Part shown: piece by piece, positions 6,955 through 14,817 of the stretch
How the letters are laid out: each line of letters starts with the position of its first letter
How positions within the stretch are numbered: position 1 is the first letter of the stretch
Source: Actinomycetes bacterium
GTDB lineage: Bacteria > Actinomycetota > Actinomycetes > Actinomycetales > Beutenbergiaceae
Reading direction: 5' to 3'
Length of the DNA: 15,855 nucleotides
Assembly: GCA_021793935.1 (NCBI GenBank)
Contig: JAJYRV010000016.1
Span: forward strand, 1-15,855
Notes under the pieces: model-generated
Told to the model about the DNA's origin: nothing
Seen by the model: only the letters and a program-made list of their open reading frames with translations
Database searches by the model: none
Translations under genes and position numbers: made by a program

Positions 6955-7662
6955 GTGTCCGAAGAATTCACCTCTGCCACACCACCTGCTCATCTCCACG
7001 CCCCCGAGGCCGACCCGCCCGGCGCTGCGGGAAGCGATGCCGATCCGGCCGCGCGAGCGGTCGGGGTCGGGCCCTGGACCGGTGAGTGGCCCACCCAGGA
7101 GCACTACGATCCGGAACTGCTCGCGACCGGCGACCGGCGCAACGTCGTCGACGAATACCGGTATTGGAAGCTCGAATCGATCGTTGCGGATCTCGATACC
7201 CGGCGCAGCCCCCTGCACGTGGGGATCGAGAACTGGGGCCGGGATTTCAACATCGGCTCGGTCGTGCGCACCGCGAATGCCTTCAACGTCGCCGCCGTCC
7301 ACATTATCGGCCGACGCCGATGGAACCGCCGGGGCGCAATGGTCACCGACAGGTACCTGCACGTGTTTCACCACGAGACGGTGGCCGAGTTCGTCGCCTG
7401 GGCGCGCGAAGCGGGGGTGGAGGTGCTCGGCGTGGATAACGTGCCCGGATCGGTGCCGCTGGAACACCGGCCCCTGCCCCGGAAAGCGGTGATGGTCTTC
7501 GGTGAAGAGGGCCCGGGCCTGAGCGAGGAGATGCGCGCGGCGGCCGCGGAAGTCGTGCACATCACCCAACACGGCTCCACCCGCTCCATCAACGCGGGCG
7601 CCGCCGCGGCGGTGGCGATGTGGGCGTGGATGCTGCAGCATGGCGATCCGGGGAAAGGATGA
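6955..7662 (+). CDS. TrmH/SpoU family RNA 2'-O-methyltransferase
   Basis: This 235-residue protein belongs to the SPOUT (knotted) methyltransferases that add a methyl group to ribose 2'-OH in tRNA or rRNA from S-adenosylmethionine. Motif 1 is DFNIGSVVRTANAF (N99, R105), motif 2 VFGEEGPGLS (181-190), and motif 3 ITQHGSTRSINAGAAAAVA (S208, N213). Residues 1-40 are Ala/Pro/Asp-rich and unconserved in appearance; the catalytic part starts near residue 64. The GTG at 6955 is chosen because it directly follows a TACTAT box; earlier in-frame codons belong to the opposite-strand HAD gene. The target nucleotide is unknown. The stop overlaps the helicase start (ATGA), so the pair is translationally coupled. 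Confidence 0.9.
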   Translation: MSEEFTSATPPAHLHAPEADPPGAAGSDADPAARAVGVGPWTGEWPTQEHYDPELLATGDRRNVVDEYRYWKLESIVADLDTRRSPLHVGIENWGRDFNIGSVVRTANAFNVAAVHIIGRRRWNRRGAMVTDRYLHVFHHETVAEFVAWAREAGVEVLGVDNVPGSVPLEHRPLPRKAVMVFGEEGPGLSEEMRAAAAEVVHITQHGSTRSINAGAAAAVAMWAWMLQHGDPGKG

Positions 7663-10600
7663 ACGTGCACACGGGAGCGGAACTGCCAGCGGAGTTCCTC
7701 ACGCACCTGGCCGGAAACGACCGCCTCGAGGTGTCTGACCCGGCCGCGCTCCGCCGCGCCTGGGAGGCGTGGGCGACCCTGTACGACCCGAACGGGCAGG
7801 AGCCTTCGCAGGACGCCTTCGATGCCTTCTTCACCCGCCGCGAACTGCCCACCCCGCTGGCGTCCTGGCGCTTCGCGGGGACGGTACGCAAGTCCCAACG
7901 GGTCATCCTCGACGCGACTCGAGACGTGCCACGTGACCGCGCGGGGGAAGGGCTGCACATCGTTGCCCCACCGGGCGCCGGCAAGACTCTCATCGGCCTG
8001 CTGCTGGCCATGAGAGCCGGGCACACGACGCTCGCGCTCGCCCCCACGGCGACGATTCGCCACCAGTGGGCCCGCACCGCGCGCGCACTCGCCGCCGGGA
8101 CATGGGGCGAGGACGATCCGGAGGTTCCCCGCGGAGCGGTGAGCGAGGACCCGCACGAGTTGGGCGATCTCACCGCGCTCACCTATCAGATGCTCTCCGT
8201 CGTCGGCGCGGACAACCCGTTCGAGGAACTCGCCCGGCGGCGCTGGATCGACGAGCTCGTCGACGGCGGCAGAACCGCCACCGACGCCGCGGCGTGGGTG
8301 ACGGAGCTCGAGGAGACCAACCGCAAGTCCTTCCGGCGCGGGATCAAACGCCGGGCGCGGGCGATCCGGCGCGACATCGTGCGGGAAGACCCTGAACGGC
8401 TGGAGGAGGTGCTCCATCCGAACGCCCGGGAACTCATCACCCGGCTCGCCGAAGCGGGGATCGGAACGATCATCCTCGACGAGTGCCACCACCTGCTCGA
8501 TCACTGGGCGCTCGTGGTGCACTGCCTCGTCCACAAGTTGCGCGCGCGGGGGATCACCCCGCAGCTGATCGGGCTCACCGCGACCTTGCCGTCGGCGGAG
8601 GATGGCGAGGCGTACGAGAACTACACGCGCCTGCTCGGCGAGGTGGATTACGAATTGCCCACACCCGCGGTGGTCAAGGAAGGCAACCTCGCCCCGTACC
8701 GCTCCTTCGCCTGGTTCGTCAGCCCCACCCCACCAGAGCTGGAGTTCATCGCGCACCACGAGAAGCGCCTCGCGGAGCTCATCGCGGGGACCTTCCGCGC
8801 GGACGGCGGAAAGACCTTCCTCACCCGGGTGCTGCAGGCGGGGGAGGGAACCCCGGAACAGCGGCTCGCGCAGGCCTTCAAAACGGATCCCGTGATTGCT
8901 GAAGCGGCCTGCCGGATGCTTTCGCAGGTTGCCCCGGGAGACCCGTTGGTGGAACTGTTCCCAGCGAACGCAGCCGTACGCCCCGACACCGAACAGCAGA
9001 TCCGCCTCCTTGCCCGGTACGCGCTCACCGTGCTCCTTCCCGACCCGGACTCCGCCTCGGAGTGGGCCCGGATCAAGAGTGTGCTCGTCGATTTCGGCTA
9101 CCACCTCACCGACCGCGGGATTCGCCGCGGGCGAGACCCCATCGACGCGATTCTCGCCACGACGGTAGCCAAGGATCACGGCGTGCTCGAGGTGCTCCGG
9201 CTGGAACGGGAGAGGACGGCGCAGGTGCGCGCCGTCGTCGTCTGCGATTTCGCTGTGCACGGACACCTGCGGGGCATGCAAGCGGACGAACGCGGCGGGG
9301 GCCGTGCGGGCGCGCTACGTTGCCACGGGATTCTCGCGGGCGCCAGTGAGATCGCGGACATGCGGCCCGTGCTCGTGACGGCGCAGCACCTGCGGGTGCC
9401 GCGAAGTGCGGGCAAGCACCTTGCCAAACAGCTCGGCGAACTCCTCGGAGAAGATTTGGAGGCGATCCCGGTCGAGGGGGTGGCGCACGTGTGTGAGATC
9501 GAGCCGGCAGCGGGATCGGCGCGAGTGCTCGCCGCGGTGTCGGAGTTGATGACCCGCGGGGAGATCGGCCTCATCGTCGGTACGCGCGGACTGCTCGGGG
9601 AAGGGTGGGACTGCCCGGCGGTCAACACGCTCATCGACCTGTCCGCCGTCGCCACCTCCGCCTCGACCCAGCAGCTCCGCGGCCGTACCCTGCGCCTGGA
9701 TCCGGCGTGGCGGGATAAGGTCGCCCACAACTGGGCGATCACCTGCGTTATCGAACCGAGCGTCGAGGTCGACGGGCTCGGCGATGTTGATCGGCTGCAC
9801 CGCAAACTCTCGATGGTGTGGGGCCTGAGCCTGGAGGGGAGTGACGCGGTGATCAAGGGCGCGGAACACACCCTCAGCCCCGAGCACGCCCAGATGCTGG
9901 GCGATCTCATTCACAAGGAGCACAACGCCACGACGGCCCGGCTCAACCGGATCTGCGCGGATACCTTCCCCGCGCGGGCCGAGACCTATCGTCGATGGCG
10001 GGTGGGGGAGGCATACGTCGGCCTCGCGAGCCCCGCGGCGCGGATCACCCCCGAACGCCGGTTCGCGAACCCGTTCCGATCCGGGATCACGTTCGAGGTG
10101 TTCTTCGCCGTCGTGGCCAGCCTGATGGGGTTCGGGCTCTACCAAGGAGTCAACTCGTATCTCCGCAGCGGCGGAAGCCTCACCGCGGGCGCAATCACCG
10201 CCGTGTGCTTCGTAGCGCTGTTTGCGTACTTCGCGCGGAAGAACCTGCGGGCGCTGTGGCAGGCGGTGAAGCAGTTCGCCCTACCGCTGACCGCCTACAA
10301 GGGGGCCGCGCTCGCGATCGCCGCTACGCTCGCCCGCCGCGGGGAGGTCCCCGAATTCGGGGCGAACAACATCCACGTGGTGGCCGAGGGGAAGGCGAAG
10401 ATGCCCGCGCGGTACACGGTGAGGGTCGTCGGGGGCACCGATGCGGAGCAGGCGGCGGTGCTCGATACCCTCCGCGACCTGTTCGAACCGGTCACCTCAC
10501 CCCGGTTCGTGCTGGAGGTGGGCGTGGGCGAACTGGACTGGAAACGCCCCTTGAGCCTCATCGCTGTGCGCGTTCTGGGCCGTTTCGGGTACCGGTCCCG

Positions 10601-10796
10601 GTTCTTCGGCCTGCCCCGCGCGCTCGGCAGGCGCCGCGATGACGCGCAGTTCTTCGCCGCGCAGTGGGAGAAGCTCGTGGGGCCGTGCGAGCTGCATGAG
10701 ATCACCAGCCCCGAGGATATGCAGATTCTCACCACCGCCAGGAAACAGTTCGGCGGCGGCGCGGCTCAGGTGGGCCGGCGTGAGGTGTGGGCGTAG
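7659..10796 (+). CDS. Large SF2 DEAD/DEAH-type helicase with two C-terminal membrane segments
   Basis: This 1045-residue protein carries SF2 helicase motifs: Walker A APPGAGKT (103-110), motif Ia APTATIRHQW (128-137), motif II DECHH (274-278), motif III LTATLP (306-311), a probable second RecA-fold strand AVVVCDF (525-531), motif V GLLGEGWD (644-651) and motif VI QQLRGRTLR (671-679). About 135 residues, highly charged, separate Ia from II, and about 200 residues lie between III and the second RecA domain. Two hydrophobic segments (about 810-832 and 843-862) follow, then a 180-residue C-terminal domain I do not recognise. With two crossings both soluble parts would face the cytoplasm. ATG 7659 overlaps the methyltransferase stop and has GGGGAAAGG in front; a 13-codon upstream extension lies inside that gene. 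Similar large actinobacterial helicases exist by recollection, of unknown function. A DNA/RNA remodelling role at the membrane is inference. Confidence 0.88.
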   Translation: MNVHTGAELPAEFLTHLAGNDRLEVSDPAALRRAWEAWATLYDPNGQEPSQDAFDAFFTRRELPTPLASWRFAGTVRKSQRVILDATRDVPRDRAGEGLHIVAPPGAGKTLIGLLLAMRAGHTTLALAPTATIRHQWARTARALAAGTWGEDDPEVPRGAVSEDPHELGDLTALTYQMLSVVGADNPFEELARRRWIDELVDGGRTATDAAAWVTELEETNRKSFRRGIKRRARAIRRDIVREDPERLEEVLHPNARELITRLAEAGIGTIILDECHHLLDHWALVVHCLVHKLRARGITPQLIGLTATLPSAEDGEAYENYTRLLGEVDYELPTPAVVKEGNLAPYRSFAWFVSPTPPELEFIAHHEKRLAELIAGTFRADGGKTFLTRVLQAGEGTPEQRLAQAFKTDPVIAEAACRMLSQVAPGDPLVELFPANAAVRPDTEQQIRLLARYALTVLLPDPDSASEWARIKSVLVDFGYHLTDRGIRRGRDPIDAILATTVAKDHGVLEVLRLERERTAQVRAVVVCDFAVHGHLRGMQADERGGGRAGALRCHGILAGASEIADMRPVLVTAQHLRVPRSAGKHLAKQLGELLGEDLEAIPVEGVAHVCEIEPAAGSARVLAAVSELMTRGEIGLIVGTRGLLGEGWDCPAVNTLIDLSAVATSASTQQLRGRTLRLDPAWRDKVAHNWAITCVIEPSVEVDGLGDVDRLHRKLSMVWGLSLEGSDAVIKGAEHTLSPEHAQMLGDLIHKEHNATTARLNRICADTFPARAETYRRWRVGEAYVGLASPAARITPERRFANPFRSGITFEVFFAVVASLMGFGLYQGVNSYLRSGGSLTAGAITAVCFVALFAYFARKNLRALWQAVKQFALPLTAYKGAALAIAATLARRGEVPEFGANNIHVVAEGKAKMPARYTVRVVGGTDAEQAAVLDTLRDLFEPVTSPRFVLEVGVGELDWKRPLSLIAVRVLGRFGYRSRFFGLPRALGRRRDDAQFFAAQWEKLVGPCELHEITSPEDMQILTTARKQFGGGAAQVGRREVWA

Positions 10797-10829
10797 GAAC
10801 GCGCCGAAATAGGCGGAAGGTCCGCGTTC
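10797..10829. repeat. 7-bp stem inverted repeat after helicase gene
   Basis: GAACGCG (10797-10803) pairs with CGCGTTC (10823-10829) across 19 bases, immediately after the helicase stop. No T-tract follows. It may be a weak terminator or chance pairing. Confidence 0.3.
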
Positions 10830-10908
10830 GGGTACGGTCCGGGTACGCCTATGGCGCAAACGGTGTTCGCCACGTGGTCCCAAGATGCGATTTGGGTCCG
10901 CAACGTGG
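10829..10908 (+). promoter_or_regulatory. Repeat-bearing fba upstream region
   Basis: The 157-base gap before fba contains two direct repeat pairs: CGGGTACG at 10829-10836 and 10840-10847 (11-base period, about one helical turn), and CGC[CA]ACGTGG at 10868-10877 and 10899-10908 (31-base period, about three turns). Between the latter, GGTCCCAA (10876-10883) and TTGGGTCC (10892-10899) form an inverted repeat with one mismatch. Spacing by whole helical turns is what a multi-site regulator would use. The core promoter is unclear; AACAAT at 10909-10914 is a possible -10. Confidence 0.35.
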
Positions 10909-10953
10909 AACAATGGGATGCGGAAAATGTCCACTACACCTTGAGAGGGTCAT

Positions 10954-11976
<1,023 letters not shown>

Positions 11977-11993
11977 GTATCGCTCCCAAAAAC

Positions 11994-12053
11994 CGAGAAG
12001 GGTCTTACGCCGGTTCTCAAGCAGAACCAACGGTGTAAGGCCCTTCTCGTTTG
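11994..12053. terminator. Strong bidirectional hairpin terminator after fba
   Basis: The arms 11994-12012 and 12031-12049 form a 19-bp stem with two G-U wobbles and no bulges. The 18-base apical region holds a second small hairpin, GTTCT (12013-12017) with AGAAC (12023-12027). TTT follows on the plus strand. On the minus strand the second arm is followed by GGTTTTTGGG, a better U-tract, so transcription from either side could stop here. It lies 17 bases after the fba stop. Confidence 0.85.
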
Positions 12054-12068
12054 CGCGAGGCCGGGCTT

Positions 12069-12323
12069 CTATATTCGGTAGCGGCCGGTGAGAGTTCGCC
12101 GCCCGAGCTTCGCCGCGCCGTTGGGCCCAGACGGCCGGTATTGCAAAGGGGTGGCCTCAGCAGGCGCGCAGGGCCGGATCTCAATACGGGCGACTTCACG
12201 GGAGATCGTCTACGGAGCCCGCCCAAGCTCGCGGGCGACCTGGCGGGTCGACCACTGACGGTCGCGGTGTTTTTCTATCTTGATGCGTTCTTCCAAGCAC
12301 CGTTGACGGTACCGTGTAGCCAC
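12069..12323 (-). pseudogene. Remnant of IS30-family transposase N-terminus
   Basis: Reading the minus strand from 12323 gives VATRYRQRCLEERIKIEKH, then RDRQWSTRQVARELGRAP, an amber codon at 12212-12210, then TISREVARIEI and a basic tail ending at a stop at 12071-12069. LEERIKIEK followed by S-x-RQVARELGRAP-S-TISRE is the helix-turn-helix (HTH_38 type) that opens IS30-family transposases; the amber replaces the expected Ser codon (TCG to TAG). The frame stays otherwise open for 85 codons. The DDE catalytic domain is absent: sequence beyond 12069 is the fba terminator. It is therefore a dead, truncated fragment of about a quarter of a transposase. I could not identify terminal inverted repeats or target duplications. 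Family assignment rests on motif recognition by eye. Confidence 0.7.
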
Positions 12324-12363
12324 GGGAGTGTGATCTTTTCGATCAGTAATTTGACGGTTACCG
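12303..12363 (+). repeat. Direct repeat TTGACGGT(T)ACCG
   Basis: TTGACGGTACCG (12303-12314) recurs as TTGACGGTTACCG (12351-12363), 48 bases apart. Between the copies is a small palindrome, TGATC-TTTTC-GATCA (12331-12345). They sit at the 5' side of the transposase remnant and could be part of the old element's end, or binding sites upstream of the LRR operon. Confidence 0.4.
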
Positions 12364-12451
12364 ATCCAGCATCACATTCCTGGTTTACTTCCCCACAGAT
12401 TCTGCAGGCCCCGGAGGGCGGGGGTGCATTCCCAAATAGATCTCAGCGGTT

Positions 12452-12481
12452 TTGGGGACGGCGTGGGGAGCCTGTTAAAGT
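12452..12481 (+). promoter_or_regulatory. Candidate promoter of the LRR operon
   Basis: TTGGGG (12452-12457) and TAAAGT (12476-12481) are separated by 18 bases and would start transcription near 12488, about 30 bases before the GTG at 12518. Apart from this, the repeat above and the transposase remnant, I see nothing coding in 12054-12517. Confidence 0.4.
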
Positions 12482-12517
12482 AGCGCCCGACCCCTGGCGC
12501 CCAACCGTGGAGGACTC

Positions 12518-13615
12518 GTGGACCCCCCAATGTCGGAGGCTCCCGTGCCCCCGCCCAGACCGGACCAACCCTCACGGCGCCGCTGGGTCCCGTGGCTGAT
12601 CGTGCTCGCAGGGGTGGCCTTCATCGCCGCCGTCGTCATCTTCGCCGTGCTTCCCCGGGGCGAGGAACCCCGTGGGGGTCTTGCGATTCCCGACGACGAA
12701 CTGCGCGCGCTGATTAACGCCGAGCTGGGCCAGCCCCGGGATGCGGACATCTCCGCGGGTGATGCGGCCTCGCTCACCTCCGTGGGCGAGTCCTCGCCCG
12801 AGTTGATCGCCGCGGACATCGGGATCATCGAGAGCATCGAGGGATTGGAACACTTCACGAACCTGCGGACCCTCGTGCTGGAGGATAATTCGCCGTACTT
12901 CGGTTCGCTCGATCCGCTCGACCTCTCCCCGCTGGCGCAGTTGACCGAGCTGGAAAAGTTGAGTCTGAACTTCAGCAGGGTCCGTGACGTCGCCCCCCTG
13001 GCGGGCCTGGAGCGCCTACACACGCTGGAACTCGTGGGGAACGAGCTCACCGACCCCGCGCCCCTCGCTGAACTCACCCGGCTGCGGAACCTCAACCTGC
13101 TGGGTAACGCCATCACCCGGCTCGAGTGGATCACCCCGTTGAAGGACCTCCAGCGCCTCGACCTGTCGATGAACAACGTCAGTGATCTGTCCGGGATCGA
13201 GGCCCTCATGAACCTCGAGGAGCTCAACCTGAGCAGCAACCGGATAGAGGACACCGGCCCTCTATCCGATCTGCGTTCCCTGGACGACCTCGATCTCACC
13301 GCGAACCTCATCGTCGATGCCGCCCCGCTCGCACCCCTCCTGGGGATTGACCGGCTCAAGCTCAGCACCCAGCACGTGACCGGCGATCTCACCCCGGGCG
13401 ACCACCCGAACCCCGTGCGGGACTCGCGTGGCGAGGTCGTCCCGCTGGAGCCGGGCGGCACCGTGCGCTACGACGAGGAGGGCCACACCATGCGCGTGCC
13501 CCGCAATACAGATGCCTTCAACGACCTGCTGCGCTGGGAGACGGTGCTGCACGGGCCCGGCGGGCAGGAGCACACCTTCGACGGCGTCATCGAACTCAGG
13601 AGGGACGCGGCGTGA
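12518..13615 (+). CDS. Membrane-anchored internalin-like LRR protein 1
   Basis: This 365-residue protein has a Pro-rich cytoplasmic N-terminus (1-20), an RRR stop and one membrane segment (about 24-45), so the rest should face outside. Residues 57-110 resemble the helical cap that precedes internalin LRRs (IPDDELRALI, then ...GLEHFTNL). Leucine-rich repeats occupy about 111-290: one irregular 29-residue unit, then about six 22-residue units of the L-x-x-L-x-L-x-x-N-x-[IV]-x-D type. Residues 291-365 form a non-repeat C-terminal domain beginning NPVRDSRGEVVPL, like the Ig-like or LRR-adjacent region of internalins. There is no LPXTG. GTG 12518 follows GGAGG by four bases; ATG 12530 is an alternative without a binding site. 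The stop overlaps the next start (GTGA). It likely binds a protein or glycan ligand; the partner is unknown. Confidence 0.88.
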   Translation: MDPPMSEAPVPPPRPDQPSRRRWVPWLIVLAGVAFIAAVVIFAVLPRGEEPRGGLAIPDDELRALINAELGQPRDADISAGDAASLTSVGESSPELIAADIGIIESIEGLEHFTNLRTLVLEDNSPYFGSLDPLDLSPLAQLTELEKLSLNFSRVRDVAPLAGLERLHTLELVGNELTDPAPLAELTRLRNLNLLGNAITRLEWITPLKDLQRLDLSMNNVSDLSGIEALMNLEELNLSSNRIEDTGPLSDLRSLDDLDLTANLIVDAAPLAPLLGIDRLKLSTQHVTGDLTPGDHPNPVRDSRGEVVPLEPGGTVRYDEEGHTMRVPRNTDAFNDLLRWETVLHGPGGQEHTFDGVIELRRDAA

Positions 13616-14811
13616 GCGGGCGTATCAAGGTACTCATCGCCGTCGTCGTCGTGATCGCCCTCGGAATCACGGCCTGGCAGTGGGTGGTGGGCCGGGCCGT
13701 CGTCGAGATCCCGGACCGCGACTTGCGCAGCGCCGTCGCCTACCGGATCGACCAGTCCGAACGTGAGGACATCAGGGTGCGGGATGCCCGCGCACTCTCC
13801 CTGGTGGTCGCCCGCGATGCCTCGGTACACGACCTGACGGGGGTGGCCGAACTCACGAGCCTGGAGGAACTCATCCTCCCCGGTAACCAGCTCACAGACC
13901 TCGGCCCGCTCGCGGGGCACGGGCAGTTGCAGGTGCTGGACGTCGAGCGCAACCAGGTCGAGGACCTCTCCGAGCTATCCGAGATCCACACCCTCACCGA
14001 CCTGCGCCTCTCCTCCAACACCGTCACCGATATCGCTCCACTCGCCAGTCTCACCGGTCTGCAGCGACTGGGGATCTCCGAGAACCGGGTCACCGACCTG
14101 GCGGCCCTTGCCGGCGCCGCCGACCTGGAGCACCTGCACGCCGAGGGCAACAAGATCGCCGAGGTGGGAGCCCTCGCCGGGCTGGGCAACCTGCACACCC
14201 TGCACCTCGACAGCAATGAGATCACCGACCTCACGCCCCTGGGCGAACTCCCGGCGCTGCACGAACTCACCCTGTGGAACAACCGGGTCGAGAATCTCAC
14301 GCCTCTGGCTGCCGCAGCAAACCTCTCCGAGCTCGACCTCGGTAAGAACGAGGTGAGCAGCCTCACGGGGATGGAAGGGCTGAGCGAGCTGCGCACCCTC
14401 GGGCTGTTCGACAACCAGGTCGCCGACCTCGCCCCACTCACCGGGCTGACGACCCTGCAGCGCCTGGACCTGCGGCGCAACGAGGTCGAGGCCCTCCCCG
14501 ACTTCACCGGCCTGGAGAACCTCCACACCCTGTACCTCGGCGGCAACCGGATCGAGGAGCTGGAGCCGCTGACCGGCCTGCCGGCGATCCGCAACCTCGA
14601 CCTGTCCGACAACGGGCTGCGAGACCTCTCCGGCCTCGCCGCGCTCGAGGGAGTCGAGCACCTCGACCTGCGCGGCAACGACATCGAGGATCTCACCCCG
14701 CTTGCGGGTCTGACCTCGCTGCGGTCGATCACCCTCGCGGGCAACCCGGTCACCGACCTCTCGCCGTTGGACGATCTTCCCGACCTGTCGTACGTGGACC
14801 TGCGGGAGTGA
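13612..14811 (+). CDS. Membrane-anchored internalin-like LRR protein 2
   Basis: This 399-residue protein has a short N-terminus, one membrane anchor (about 6-27) and a cap region (31-78, IPDRDLRSAV to DLTGV). It then has fourteen consecutive repeats of exactly 22 residues (79-386), each fitting L-x-x-L-x-L-x-x-N-x-[IV]-x-x-L-x-x-L, and a partial fifteenth (387-399) at which the protein stops. The repeat class is SDS22/internalin-like. There is no C-terminal cap, sorting signal or extra domain, unlike its neighbour. The GTG at 13612 overlaps the previous stop by four bases and has AGGAGGG upstream, so production is coupled to protein 1. The anchor lacks a clear cleavage site, suggesting a membrane-tethered solenoid outside the cell. 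It converges with the DUF503 gene after six bases. Ligand and function are unknown. Confidence 0.9.
   Translation: MSGRIKVLIAVVVVIALGITAWQWVVGRAVVEIPDRDLRSAVAYRIDQSEREDIRVRDARALSLVVARDASVHDLTGVAELTSLEELILPGNQLTDLGPLAGHGQLQVLDVERNQVEDLSELSEIHTLTDLRLSSNTVTDIAPLASLTGLQRLGISENRVTDLAALAGAADLEHLHAEGNKIAEVGALAGLGNLHTLHLDSNEITDLTPLGELPALHELTLWNNRVENLTPLAAAANLSELDLGKNEVSSLTGMEGLSELRTLGLFDNQVADLAPLTGLTTLQRLDLRRNEVEALPDFTGLENLHTLYLGGNRIEELEPLTGLPAIRNLDLSDNGLRDLSGLAALEGVEHLDLRGNDIEDLTPLAGLTSLRSITLAGNPVTDLSPLDDLPDLSYVDLRE
13846..14769 (+). repeat. Fourteen 66-bp units encoding LRRs
   Basis: Residues 79-386 of LRR protein 2 correspond to fourteen 66-base periods with no insertion or deletion. The units differ considerably in nucleotide sequence but share runs such as CTCGACCTG and CACCCTG. 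The conserved phase means unequal recombination could add or remove whole repeats in frame. Confidence 0.8.
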
Positions 14812-14817
14812 GCGGTC

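Noticed and set aside
7368..9281. A 637-codon open frame antisense to the methyltransferase and helicase
   Set aside because: It covers the start-stop junction of two well-supported genes and its translation has no recognisable motif.
6955..10796. Methyltransferase plus helicase considered as an anti-phage defence module
   Set aside because: The methyltransferase is of the TrmH RNA type, no nuclease or restriction-type gene is adjacent, and the surroundings are housekeeping genes.
12051..12599. A 182-codon plus-strand frame in the fba-LRR gap
   Set aside because: It is antisense to the readable transposase helix-turn-helix and runs across the LRR promoter and start in another frame; its translation has no family look.
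13846..14769. Regular 66-base periodicity considered as a CRISPR array or minisatellite
   Set aside because: The period encodes an in-frame 22-residue LRR with conserved Leu and Asn positions; the units are not identical and there are no unique spacers.
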